A DNA stretch of 11,154 nucleotides from Aurantimonadaceae bacterium (GTDB taxonomy: Bacteria; Pseudomonadota; Alphaproteobacteria; Rhizobiales; Rhizobiaceae): contig QIIJ01000569.1 in the NCBI GenBank assembly GCA_003232595.1, positions 1 to 11,154 on the forward strand, given 5' to 3'. Position numbers and translations under genes: made by a program. The notes beneath the pieces are model-generated. The model ran no database searches. It had not been told where the DNA came from and worked only from the letters and a program-made list of their open reading frames with translations. Each line of letters starts with the position of its first letter. Within the stretch, counting starts at the first letter, position 1. Shown piece by piece: positions 1 through 6,920 of this stretch.

Positions 1-48
1 ACCCCCTGGTCCCAAACCAGGTGCGCTACCAGGCTGCGCCATGCCCCG
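1..48 (-). tRNA. tRNA-Pro (anticodon UGG), 3' part cut by window edge
   Basis: The minus strand from 48 downwards reads as the 5' part of a proline tRNA. There is a CGGGGCA acceptor strand, a D-arm with GCGC stems around AGCCTGGTA, and an anticodon stem CCTGG/CCAGG (17-21 and 5-9). The 7-base loop TTTGGGA gives anticodon TGG at 14-12. The variable loop, T-arm and 3' end lie outside the window. The first base is set at 48 because the proline-type acceptor begins with C there. The DUF192 gene lies upstream on the same strand, 148 bases away. An inverted repeat TGCCAA-N7-TTGGCA (66-84) sits just before the tRNA; its role is unknown. Confidence 0.93.
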
Positions 49-196
49 TACTGCTTCAATGGGGATGCCAATACACCTTTGGCAATCGCCCTGCAAGCGG
101 GTAATTAATACAATTCGTGAATTTTCCCGATTATCGGGCAACGTCATGAATGAGTGCCCAATTGCAGAGTTAATCTGGCGAATTCACCAGACAATA

Positions 197-709
197 CTAT
201 CCGCTGGTGTTTTTGAACAGCGGATGGCGCAAGATCTGGCCGGGCTCCATTCCAGCTCTTTCTGCTTCGCCTGCATTCAATTCCAGAACAAAGCGCACAG
301 GACCATTTGACGATATTATGTCAAGAGAAAGGGGAACTGTATTCCTTGCAATATGGCCGATACGTCCGTTTTCCTCGATAAACACCATATCGAGCGACAA
401 ATAGGTGTTCTTCATCCACATCTGCACCGTGCGGGTTGCGTCAAACTCAAACAACATGCCAACATCGCTGTCCATCGAACGGCGGAACATCAATCCTACC
501 GTGCGTTGTTGCGGTGTCAGCGCCAGTTCGACCCGATAGACAGATTTCCCTTTCGGCGTTTCGACCACAAGTTTGGTAAATTGTTTTTGTTCCTGGGCAA
601 TTGCTGTTCCTGCAGCCTGGTTGGCCACCGTCGGACCGGGGAAAGGGTTAAGGGCAAATGTAGCCATCAGCAAGATTACGGCAATTGTCTGTTTCGATAA
701 TAGCTTCAA
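197..709 (-). CDS. Secreted DUF192 family protein
   Basis: A 170-residue protein of the DUF192 (COG1430) family, whose biochemical role is not firmly known. The N-terminus has a basic start and a hydrophobic stretch (about residues 8-22), fitting a signal peptide or membrane anchor, so the domain should lie in the periplasm. The DUF192 domain covers about residues 45-165. It shows the family signatures QQRTVGLMFR near 67-76, MWMKNTYLSLDMVFI near 97-111, and the VLEL-AG block near 141-147. The start is TTG at 709, chosen because a clean AGGAG (720-724) lies 10 bases upstream. The ATG at 714 is out of frame and stops after two codons. Length is normal for a secreted member. The gene precedes tRNA-Pro on the same strand. 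Family call is sure; function is open. Confidence 0.93.
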   Translation of the reverse strand: MKLLSKQTIAVILLMATFALNPFPGPTVANQAAGTAIAQEQKQFTKLVVETPKGKSVYRVELALTPQQRTVGLMFRRSMDSDVGMLFEFDATRTVQMWMKNTYLSLDMVFIEENGRIGHIARNTVPLSLDIISSNGPVRFVLELNAGEAERAGMEPGQILRHPLFKNTSG

Positions 710-750
710 CGCATCTGCACTCCTGAAAGGTATTTTTGTCCCATGGGATC

Positions 751-780
751 ATATTGTTGGATATTGCCCAAACAAGTCAA
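751..780 (-). promoter_or_regulatory. Possible sigma70-type promoter for the DUF192 gene
   Basis: On the minus strand TTGACT (780-775) is a good -35 match. CAATAT (756-751), 18 bases downstream, is a poor -10, and TATGAT (753-748) would be a better -10 at a long 21-base spacing. The site lies about 40-70 bases before the TTG start. It is a weak candidate judged by eye only. Confidence 0.25.
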
Positions 781-871
781 CTGATTCACACCGAGTTTGG
801 ATCACGTCTTCGGCAACCTGGAGCAGATAATCAGGCTTTTTTGCTTGTTGAAGGGATTGGATATCGCAGGG

Positions 872-1897
872 TTATCCGTCGCTGGGCACCTGTTCGACGG
901 TCGGGGGTGTGCCCTCAGGAATCATGTAGCTCAATAGCAATCCTATGCAACTTGCAACCACCACCACTATTCTCATAACTATGGCAGCACTAAAGGCTGC
1001 AGCGAATGGAACACCAAGCAATACAGTAGTTCCTGCAAGAGCCCCTTCGCGTATACCCAGTCCGCCAAAAGCAATCGGTAACAACGTCGTCAGCGTTGCC
1101 GTGTTGCCGGCCAGGACCGGAATATAGAGCGATACCATTTGACCAACCGCAAACAGCGCGCAGGCAAAACTCAGCCCTCTGACAAACACCATGAAAATGC
1201 TAAGCGCCCAGACCCGGGGCGTAATTGACCTAAATGCCTCTTTGGCTGCCACATACCAATCGGGAATACCCTTGCTGCGGTTGCTGACAAAAAATACTAT
1301 ACCCGACGCCACGACAAACAGTGTTGCGGCAACCAGGATAACCAGTTTTATAATCCTGTTTCCGAGTTCCTGTGCTGACCCATCTCCAGAAATCAAAACC
1401 CAGCCGGAAATGGCGAGGGCAACAATTCCGATACTGGTTAAGCCGGCTAATCTGGCGGCAATAATATGCACAACCGGTTTGAGCACCTTTCCGGATTTGG
1501 CCGCATATCGAACTGTGCGATAGGCATCACCGGCAGCCATGCCAAATCCCAGTTGCAATACAAAGGCACTTTGCAGAGCCAACCGTATATGATCATTAAA
1601 ACGCAACTCAGGTATCGGGATCATCCAGTTGAGCCGCAAACCATCCAGCAAAACCACTGTTATAACCAGAGCACCAGAAACAACCAGCCAATAGGGGTTT
1701 GCACCAGTAATCATCTGATAGGCCTGCTGCCAGTCTACCCAATACAACAGCAGGCTGATCAGCCCAATGCTGACGGTAAGCTTTAATCCCAGCATAAGGT
1801 GTTTTTGTTGCACGTCAGATACCTGCGTTTCTATAACTGCCGGCTTTTCGCGATATGGGAACTGGTAACAACACCGCATCATATCCAAATGCGGCAA
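872..1897 (-). CDS. YbhN/UPF0104-type flippase-like integral membrane protein (LPG synthase TM domain family)
   Basis: A polytopic inner-membrane protein of up to 341 residues, matching the LPG_synthase_TM / UPF0104 family (pfam03706). These proteins are the membrane part of lysyl-phosphatidylglycerol synthases or stand-alone flippase-like proteins; this one has no catalytic synthetase domain. About eight hydrophobic segments are seen between residues 36 and 326. Family landmarks are the block at 115-131 (QLGFGMAAGDAYRTVRY, the GGD-R type motif) and LLPIAFGGLGIREGA at 272-286. The substrate lipid cannot be told. The start is uncertain. The longest frame begins with TTG at 1897 and has no convincing ribosome binding site. 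In-frame alternatives are GTG at 1813 (residue 29) and ATG at 1795 (residue 35), both just before the first membrane segment. A good promoter lies at 1991-2018. Confidence 0.88.
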   Translation of the reverse strand: MPHLDMMRCCYQFPYREKPAVIETQVSDVQQKHLMLGLKLTVSIGLISLLLYWVDWQQAYQMITGANPYWLVVSGALVITVVLLDGLRLNWMIPIPELRFNDHIRLALQSAFVLQLGFGMAAGDAYRTVRYAAKSGKVLKPVVHIIAARLAGLTSIGIVALAISGWVLISGDGSAQELGNRIIKLVILVAATLFVVASGIVFFVSNRSKGIPDWYVAAKEAFRSITPRVWALSIFMVFVRGLSFACALFAVGQMVSLYIPVLAGNTATLTTLLPIAFGGLGIREGALAGTTVLLGVPFAAAFSAAIVMRIVVVVASCIGLLLSYMIPEGTPPTVEQVPSDG

Positions 1898-1990
1898 AAC
1901 TCAGCTGGTGCTTGTAAGCAGCACAATCTTTACACATATTGTTAGACTTCAGGTACACGCTGTAATCATCTGTGGTTTGTTTTGAAAAAC

Positions 1991-2018
1991 ATTATACGGG
2001 TTACAGATACCAAGTCAA
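1991..2018 (-). promoter_or_regulatory. Strong sigma70-like promoter for the flippase-like gene
   Basis: The minus strand shows TTGACT (2018-2013, five of six consensus bases), a 16-base spacer, and a perfect TATAAT (1996-1991). Transcription would begin near 1984, giving a leader of about 90 bases to the TTG start, or about 170 bases to the GTG at 1813. It is the best-scoring promoter by eye in the window. A small palindrome, TGTTTT-GA-AAAACA (1978-1991), overlaps the -10 and the likely start site and could bind a regulator. Confidence 0.55.
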
Positions 2019-2233
2019 AATTCTGGCGAAAGTCAATACCTATATTCATTAATGCTTGCGGATCAGGTGTTTTGTCTATGCAAGGTATTCTTTCGTGGCA
2101 GGATATATCTTCAATATTCTAACAATATGCGCCAGGGCAGTGGTCAATAATTTGCGGCAACTTCCTGATCTTTTCCCACACCTGCTGGCTTTTGAGCACG
2201 TTCGTCTATGACGGAATCATTCTATTTTGTTTT

Positions 2234-2305
2234 CGCTCGCGGCTTGGGGCTGCGCCCCGGCCTTCGCGGGAGCGATGCATTCGCATCGGGCTGCTCTTCG
2301 CAGCC
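2234..2305. repeat. Cluster of three adjacent hairpins (palindromic intergenic element)
   Basis: Three inverted repeats lie side by side. The first has outer arms CGCTC (2234-2238) and GAGCG (2270-2274) with an inner perfect stem GGGGC-TGC-GCCCC (2246-2258). The second is CGATGC-ATTC-GCATCG (2273-2288). The third is GGCTGC-TCTTC-GCAGCC (2289-2305). The first and second share two bases. None is followed by a clear T-run. The GC content is well above that of the flanks, which suggests an inserted palindromic repeat or a structured RNA rather than a plain terminator. Confidence 0.6.
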
Positions 2306-2394
2306 TGACTGTTTCCATGTAAACATGACGCAGTCTGGGATACCGATTGTGCGGCTTTTTGTAGTCGTGCATACGCCATGTGTTCCAGCAAAAT

Positions 2395-2415
2395 CTACCA
2401 AGTTGTTGAAATCAT

Positions 2416-2421
<6 letters not shown>
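2395..2421 (-). terminator. Inverted repeat overlapping the tRNA-Lys 3' end, possible terminator
   Basis: CTACCAA at 2395-2401 is the exact inverted copy of TTGGTAG at 2415-2421. The second arm includes the encoded CCA end of tRNA-Lys. Read on the minus strand the hairpin has a 7-bp stem and 13-base loop and is followed by ATTTT, so it could act as a weak intrinsic terminator. It would compete with folding of the tRNA acceptor stem. Confidence 0.35.
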
Positions 2422-2491
<70 letters not shown>

Positions 2492-2529
2492 GCCTTTGCA
2501 ATGAACGTCCTGTTTTGCAAAACACAAGT

Positions 2530-2558
2530 GATATAGAGATTGACGCTCTTTCTGTCCA
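2530..2558 (-). promoter_or_regulatory. Possible promoter for tRNA-Lys
   Basis: On the minus strand TGGACA (2558-2553, five of six to the -35 consensus) and TATATC (2535-2530) are separated by 17 bases. Transcription would begin near 2523, about 30 bases before the mature tRNA 5' end at 2491, which is a usual leader length for a tRNA. Confidence 0.4.
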
Positions 2559-2619
2559 GCTTTGTATTGACAATGATAATCAGATTGTAAGCCAATTGGT
2601 GAGCAAGCAACATGCTGTT

Positions 2620-3108
2620 TCAATAGGAAATATCATACTTGCGATAAATGAACGACAGCAGCCATGCCGGCCCGATCAGCAAAAACTGGATATCTTTGAA
2701 AAATGACGGTTTTTTGCCCTCAATCTTGTGACCATAAAATTGGGCGGCCCAGGCAATGAGGAATATCACAAGTGCTGCTTTCCAAAGAGCGACCGGCACC
2801 AGCATCTGAAATATCAGCACATCAATTATGCAAAATATTGCAAATACCAACATGCCGATTGCCAGCGGAACCGACAAGATGGAATAGTAGATGACCGCAC
2901 CGAGTAGTGCAATTGTTGCCCAGTTAACCAGTGGCACGGCGGCCATAAAACCAGGCACCGGCAAGGACCATAACAAAGCCACGGCAGTCCAGAAAATCAC
3001 TGGCACGGCGATCCAGTGAATCTTTTTGTTTACCGGATTTTGATGGCTTTCACCGTATTCTGCAAGCAACCGGTCAATTGCCCGCCCGGATTGTGAAACA
3101 TTGCTCAT
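2620..3108 (-). CDS. DUF962 / Mpo1-like integral membrane protein
   Basis: A 162-residue polytopic membrane protein of the DUF962 family. Its yeast member Mpo1 is an iron-dependent dioxygenase that removes one carbon from 2-hydroxy fatty acids (alpha-oxidation). The family signatures are present. Near the N-terminus are Y18, H22, N27-K28 and H31 in the Y-x3-H-x4-NK-x2-H pattern. Near the C-terminus, GHKIEGKKP at 126-134 (H127, E130) matches the GH-x2-E-x3-P block. Hydrophobic segments lie at about 32-50, 54-72, 74-90, 88-105 and 107-122, so the histidines would sit at one membrane face. The start is ATG at 3108 with a strong GGAGG (3116-3120) upstream. Whether the bacterial protein has the yeast activity is inferred from the conserved residues only. 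Confidence 0.9.
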   Translation of the reverse strand: MSNVSQSGRAIDRLLAEYGESHQNPVNKKIHWIAVPVIFWTAVALLWSLPVPGFMAAVPLVNWATIALLGAVIYYSILSVPLAIGMLVFAIFCIIDVLIFQMLVPVALWKAALVIFLIAWAAQFYGHKIEGKKPSFFKDIQFLLIGPAWLLSFIYRKYDISY

Positions 3109-3213
3109 GACAGTCCTCCCAGGTGCCAGCTTAGCCTTATAATCAGTTTCCCGAAATCAATTTTTGCCCTGCCGCTGTTTCACCAATAATTTCACACCAA
3201 TACGAAACATAAA

Positions 3214-3228
3214 ATCACATAATGTGAT
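3214..3228. promoter_or_regulatory. Perfect short palindrome, possible operator
   Basis: ATCACA-TAA-TGTGAT is a perfect 6+3+6 inverted repeat in the spacer between two divergent genes (starts at 3108 and 3395). It is in an AT-rich setting about 110 bases before the DUF962 gene and 170 before the small secreted protein. The half-sites face the opposite way to a CRP site (TGTGA-N6-TCACA), so it is not a simple CRP box. The cognate regulator is unknown. Confidence 0.35.
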
Positions 3229-3394
3229 GCTTTAATTATTGAATTGCCGCCCGATATTATTGTCTTAAACTGGCAATCACAATGTCTGCCAGAGTTTGCC
3301 ATATTGAGGCACAATTCTGGCTTATTGCCGATAGAATTTGCAGCTTACCTCTACTGGCCGCGCCTGTGCGGCGATCAAACAATGGAGATTTATC

Positions 3395-3649
3395 ATGACA
3401 TATTCACCCAAAGCACTGCTTATTCCTGCATTCCTGTTCGGCTTCGTTGCCGCAAGTCCTGCCCTGGCGGATTGCGCTGCGGACATCGAACTGGTCAAAT
3501 CCGTTGCACCATCGGTTGAATTGAGCGACGAAGACAAGGCCAGGGTAGCCATCGCGACAGAAGCTGCAGCAGCAAAACAGGCGGTCGGGGATGAAGAAGG
3601 TTGCATTGAAGAACTTCAAGCCGCAAAAGTGGTCTTGAATATGGAATAA
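3395..3649 (+). CDS. Small secreted protein with two cysteines, unknown function
   Basis: An 84-residue protein I do not recognise. The N-terminus is a classic signal peptide: K6, a hydrophobic core at about residues 7-20, and the AxA-type cleavage signal SPALA|D at 21-26. The mature part is only about 59 residues, acidic and mostly helix-forming, with cysteines at 27 (second mature residue) and 70. These could form one disulfide in the periplasm. The start is ATG at 3395 because GGAG (3384-3387) stands 7 bases before it and the signal peptide begins there; the longer frame from 3338 adds 19 residues without support. The gene diverges from the DUF962 gene and converges on the DLH gene, so it is likely transcribed alone. 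A hairpin after the stop may end it. Confidence 0.8.
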   Translation: MTYSPKALLIPAFLFGFVAASPALADCAADIELVKSVAPSVELSDEDKARVAIATEAAAAKQAVGDEEGCIEELQAAKVVLNME

Positions 3650-3661
3650 CCGACAAGGTTT

Positions 3662-3687
3662 GGGCGGTTCTTGCGGGCCGCCCTTTC
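3662..3687 (+). terminator. Probable intrinsic terminator after the small secreted protein
   Basis: GGGCGG (3662-3667) and CCGCCC (3678-3683) form a 6-bp GC stem with a 10-base loop, followed on the plus strand by TTTCC. It starts 13 bases after the stop codon of the small gene. The T-run is short, so efficiency is doubtful. The convergent DLH gene ends at 3689, and no T-run follows the hairpin in that direction. Confidence 0.5.
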
Positions 3688-3688
3688 C

Positions 3689-4438
3689 TCACTTCAATTT
3701 CTCACCAAAATAACCGATTATATCCTGCAAGGCCTCATGGGTGGGTGAACCCTCTTCATCAACAAAATGCACCGTTAAAACTGAGTGTTTGTTTCCGGGC
3801 ATCGTGCGAAGAGAAATACGCTCGCTGTCCTTGTTGAAAGCCTTGTCAAGAGCATCAAATTTTTTGGCTGTACAGAGCATATCGTCTTCAAACCGGTAAC
3901 ACAACATTGGTCCGTGTTCATCCAGACGACCGCTTGCCAGCGTAATTTCATCTTCTGACATGTGCAGGGCTCCTTGCGAAAACAGCGGCATTGAGGGCTG
4001 CGAGGCCACACCTGCCAGCACACTGTCATCGGCCATCAGCGAAATGGCAAAATTCCCGGTCAGACACATGCCGATAACTCCAACCCCTGGAACTCCATGT
4101 TTTTCACGAGTGTGCTGACAAAGGGCCTTGAGCCAATTCACAATCGGGCTGGAACGGTTTTTTGCAAACAGGGAAAATTCGCGCCGCATGCAAAACACCC
4201 GCACGAAATTGCCGACAAATGACAACCGCCCGATGGGTCCAAATAAATGCGGCATTATCACCGTAAACCCGGCCGCCTCAAGCTTGTCAGCAAGGCGCAG
4301 GGTTTCCATGCCGATACCGGGTAATTCCTGAATGAGGACAATTACCGGACCTTTACCCTTGGTGTAGACATCAAATTGGGCCGGTTTGCCGCCCATCGCA
4401 TCGGATGAGAATTGAGATTTTTCATAGCCCTGGATCAT
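3689..4438 (-). CDS. Dienelactone hydrolase family protein
   Basis: A 249-residue cytosolic alpha/beta-hydrolase of the dienelactone hydrolase family (pfam01738), the usual length. The strand-and-loop IQELPGIG at 36-43 holds the conserved Glu38. The nucleophile elbow GMCLTG at 123-128 places Cys125 where this family uses cysteine. An acidic residue at 185-186 (in YRFEDD) and His218 (in GNKHSV) would complete a Cys-Asp-His triad. The start is ATG at 4438 with GAGGGGGAG immediately upstream. It is the last gene of the antiporter-phzF-DLH set, 39 bases after the phzF stop. Members of this family hydrolyse varied esters and lactones; no aromatic-degradation genes are near, so the real substrate is unknown. 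Confidence 0.88.
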   Translation of the reverse strand: MIQGYEKSQFSSDAMGGKPAQFDVYTKGKGPVIVLIQELPGIGMETLRLADKLEAAGFTVIMPHLFGPIGRLSFVGNFVRVFCMRREFSLFAKNRSSPIVNWLKALCQHTREKHGVPGVGVIGMCLTGNFAISLMADDSVLAGVASQPSMPLFSQGALHMSEDEITLASGRLDEHGPMLCYRFEDDMLCTAKKFDALDKAFNKDSERISLRTMPGNKHSVLTVHFVDEEGSPTHEALQDIIGYFGEKLK

Positions 4439-4477
4439 GATCTCCCCCTCTTGAATGTTTCGGCCACATATTTTTGA

Positions 4478-5380
4478 TCAAATCAACAGTCGGCCTTGCG
4501 CTACCATCGCCACATCACCGCCAATGCGTGCTTCGACAAGTGCATCGTTTTTTACCGTCAATTCAAGGCGGATCAACGATGGTCGGCCCATCTCATAGCC
4601 CTGCTCAATGGTATAGGCATGAACCCCATCGCCGGGAGTTTCGTTTTGCATCACTACACCTGAAAATGCGGCGATTGCCCCGCCGGTTGCCGGATCCTCG
4701 CGAATGCCGATGCCAGGCCAGAACATTCTGGCATGATAATCGTTGGTCGGGTCGGCGCATTCACGACAATAGACAAATGCATTGTTGTGATGGCCCTCAC
4801 CGAATGCATCGGCCCACACGGTCATATCCGGTTCGATGCGGGAAATCGCGTCAAGACTACCCACCGGTATGATTGAAAACGGCACGCCAGCCGACCATTG
4901 ACCGGTTGTGTGATCGTCAAAACCAATGTCAACCAGATTGAGCCCCAAGGCGTTGGCGACCATTTGATCGTCGCCGGTTTTACCACAGGGCTCGGGCATT
5001 TTTGGCAATACAAATGTTGCCCGGCCAGAATCGACCGCAAGCGATATGGAGCAACTGACCGCTCCCACTTTCTCTTCAAGAACAAGCGCGTAGTCGCCAT
5101 CAGTGGCTTGCCCCAGTTCCCGCGCCAGCAATACGGCGGTGCCAACAGTCGGGTGACCGGCAAAAGGCAGTTCATTCTGAGGCGTGAAAATTCTGATCGC
5201 GGCACAGGCTGCTTCTGCATCAAATGAGGTTACAAATACAGTCTCTGACAGATTGAATTCACCGGCGATTTTCTGCATCGCGTCATCAGACAATCCTGCA
5301 CCGTCGAATACCACGGCCAGGGGATTACCTTCTAGCGGCTTGTCGGTAAAAACATCGACAATGGCAAATCGGCGTTCCAC
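4478..5380 (-). CDS. PhzF family isomerase/epimerase-like protein
   Basis: A 300-residue PhzF-family protein with the two-lobed diaminopimelate-epimerase-like fold implied by sequence. It shows the N-terminal VDVFTDKPLEGNPLAVV block (8-24), NLSETVFV at 43-50 with Glu46 (the catalytic acid in PhzF), IFTPQNELPFAGHPTVG at 64-80, and DPATGGA at 229-235. Those glycine/His blocks form the active site between the lobes. True PhzF isomerises a phenazine precursor, but most chromosomal relatives act elsewhere and no phz genes are here, so no symbol is given. The start is GTG at 5380, placed by a perfect AGGAGG (5386-5391); the ATG overlapping it by two bases is out of frame. The upstream antiporter stop (5390-5392) lies within this binding site, so translation is probably coupled. 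Confidence 0.92.
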   Translation of the reverse strand: MERRFAIVDVFTDKPLEGNPLAVVFDGAGLSDDAMQKIAGEFNLSETVFVTSFDAEAACAAIRIFTPQNELPFAGHPTVGTAVLLARELGQATDGDYALVLEEKVGAVSCSISLAVDSGRATFVLPKMPEPCGKTGDDQMVANALGLNLVDIGFDDHTTGQWSAGVPFSIIPVGSLDAISRIEPDMTVWADAFGEGHHNNAFVYCRECADPTNDYHARMFWPGIGIREDPATGGAIAAFSGVVMQNETPGDGVHAYTIEQGYEMGRPSLIRLELTVKNDALVEARIGGDVAMVAQGRLLI

Positions 5381-5389
5381 ATCGGCCTC

Positions 5390-6649
5390 CTATAACAACG
5401 TCGGATCAACACTGCGATTGACTACAGCTTTGACAGTCAGCCCCTGCACAATGATCGAAAAAAGCACCACTGCATAGGTGGCGGCCAATATCAACGGCTT
5501 TTCCGCAATAGCGGGCAAAGAAAGCGCCAGCGCAACAGATATGCCGCCACGCAGACCACCCCAGGTAAGAACAGGAATGGCCCCGGTGTTGAAGGTCTGT
5601 TTTATCGATAACAGCAGGATTGGCAGGGAAACTGATATAAACCGCGATGCAAGCACAAGGGGAATTGCGGAGGCCGCAATCCAGGCAAATGACGGTTCAA
5701 GCGAAATCACCAGCACCTCAAGCCCGATCAGCAGAAAAAGCACCGAATTGAGGATTTCGTCTATCATCTCCCAAAAACCGAACAAGTGTTTGCGGGTAAG
5801 CTCGCTCATGCCGTGTTTGGCCCCGTGATTGCCGATCAGAAGACCGGTGATCACCACTGCAATGGGGCCTGAAAGGTGCAGCCGTTGAGCCAGTGCATAG
5901 GTGCCTGCAACCACACCCAGGGTAATCAGGATTTCCAGCGAATATTCATCAATAGTCGCCATGGCCTTGTATGCAAGCCAGCCCGTCACCAGACCAAGCA
6001 GGGCACCAAGGCCTGCTTCAACAAAAAACAGTTCCGCAACAGTCAGGGCATCAACCGGATCATTGCCGGAACCCACTGCAATGGCCACCAGAATGGAAAA
6101 CAACACCACGCCAACGCCATCATTGAACAGGGATTCCCCGGCAATTTTTGCCTCAATCGCGTGGGGAACATTGACCGATTTTAGCAGGCTGAGGACGGCG
6201 ACCGGGTCGGTTGGCGAAATCAGAGCACCAAAAACAAGTGCCCACATATAGGGCACCTGAACACCAAAAAGACCAGTCACAAGCCAGAACCCGGTGCCAA
6301 CCAGAAATGTCGAAATCAGAATACCACCGGTCGCCATCAACCCGATTGCCCAGCGCTGATCACGCAAATAATCAAAATCCACATGCAAGGCACCGGCAAA
6401 CAGCAAAAATGCCAGCATGCCCTCCATGACGGTTGCGTAAAAATCAATCTGGCCGATGATGCCCTGAAGGGTTTCGGTAATGCCAAGATTTGGAATAAAA
6501 AACTCAAGCGCCAGAAGTGCCAAGGAAGCCACCAGCGCCATCAGCAACAGGCCAATCGTATGGGGCAGTTTCAAAAGCGAATGATTGATCCAGCCAAACA
6601 AAGCTGACAGGGCCAGAAGAAGAGAAGCGATTTCGAATATGGTCAGCAT
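5390..6649 (-). CDS. CPA1-family Na+/H+ antiporter (NhaP-like)
   Basis: A 419-residue polytopic inner-membrane protein of the CPA1 cation:proton antiporter family, with about 12 hydrophobic segments over its whole length. It exchanges monovalent cations for protons. Signature elements are ISPTDPVAV at 144-152 (unwound helix region, Thr147-Asp148-Pro149), GESLFNDGVG at 171-180 with the Asn176-Asp177 pair that marks electroneutral members, the block FWEMIDEILNSVLFLLIGLE at 292-311, and WGGLRGGISVALALSLP at 363-379 with Arg367. It ends shortly after the last helix, so it has no long cytosolic regulatory tail. The start is ATG at 6649 with only a weak GGA upstream. It is the first gene of the apparent operon with phzF and DLH. 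Ion preference cannot be read from the sequence. Confidence 0.93.
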   Translation of the reverse strand: MLTIFEIASLLLALSALFGWINHSLLKLPHTIGLLLMALVASLALLALEFFIPNLGITETLQGIIGQIDFYATVMEGMLAFLLFAGALHVDFDYLRDQRWAIGLMATGGILISTFLVGTGFWLVTGLFGVQVPYMWALVFGALISPTDPVAVLSLLKSVNVPHAIEAKIAGESLFNDGVGVVLFSILVAIAVGSGNDPVDALTVAELFFVEAGLGALLGLVTGWLAYKAMATIDEYSLEILITLGVVAGTYALAQRLHLSGPIAVVITGLLIGNHGAKHGMSELTRKHLFGFWEMIDEILNSVLFLLIGLEVLVISLEPSFAWIAASAIPLVLASRFISVSLPILLLSIKQTFNTGAIPVLTWGGLRGGISVALALSLPAIAEKPLILAATYAVVLFSIIVQGLTVKAVVNRSVDPTLL

Positions 6650-6687
6650 GAATCGTGGTCCGGGTTGATGGAGCGGAATATCGAACT

Positions 6688-6715
6688 ACTATATGTCGTA
6701 TCTGATTGAATTCAA
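6688..6715 (-). promoter_or_regulatory. Possible promoter for the antiporter operon
   Basis: On the minus strand TTGAAT (6715-6710) and TATAGT (6693-6688, five of six to consensus) are 16 bases apart. Transcription would start near 6681, about 30 bases before the ATG at 6649. Confidence 0.35.
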
Positions 6716-6842
6716 ACACACAATATCATTGTTTATGTGGTTGTCACAGGATAGACCGATAATGAATGCAGGCTTGACCAGATACAACTGCGGTTAGGGC
6801 CCGGGATTAATTTCAGATTTACTTTGGTGACACAATTTGTAC

Positions 6843-6865
6843 ATCCCTCTCGTTTTATGAGGGAT
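6843..6865. repeat. 7-bp inverted repeat (hairpin or operator)
   Basis: ATCCCTC (6843-6849) and GAGGGAT (6859-6865) are perfect inverted copies around a 9-base AT-rich loop. No T-run follows on either strand, so it is not an obvious terminator. It lies far from both neighbouring starts. Confidence 0.4.
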
Positions 6866-6920
6866 AATTCAGTGAAGACAGCCCAGAATTTTAGTGGTTT
6901 CCTGCTGATAATCATTTGTT

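Larger units (their letters stand above)
1898..2415. other. Gene-poor stretch between the flippase-like gene and tRNA-Lys
   Basis: No convincing protein gene is seen. Its left side carries the promoter of the flippase-like gene and the start of a possible 40-codon leader ORF (1937-1815, minus). Its right side carries a cluster of hairpins (2234-2305) and an inverted repeat at the tRNA-Lys 3' end. Frames that stay open here are translations of palindromic, low-complexity DNA and of the tRNA. The part from about 2020 to 2230 shows nothing I can name. Confidence 0.6.

Noticed and set aside
129..141. CCCGAT-T-ATCGGG palindrome between DUF192 and tRNA-Pro as a terminator
   Set aside because: Only a 4-bp stem can form around a usable loop, and the minus-strand side is followed by A residues rather than T residues.
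201..223. Inverted repeat CCGCTG-N11-CAGCGG as a terminator of the DUF192 gene
   Set aside because: It lies within the last codons of the gene and is not followed by a T-run on the minus strand.
3338..3394. Longer start for the small secreted protein
   Set aside because: It would bury the signal peptide behind 19 residues; the ATG at 3395 has a proper binding site.
4478..5380. Phenazine biosynthesis locus suggested by the PhzF homologue
   Set aside because: No other phenazine genes are nearby; PhzF-family proteins are common outside such clusters.
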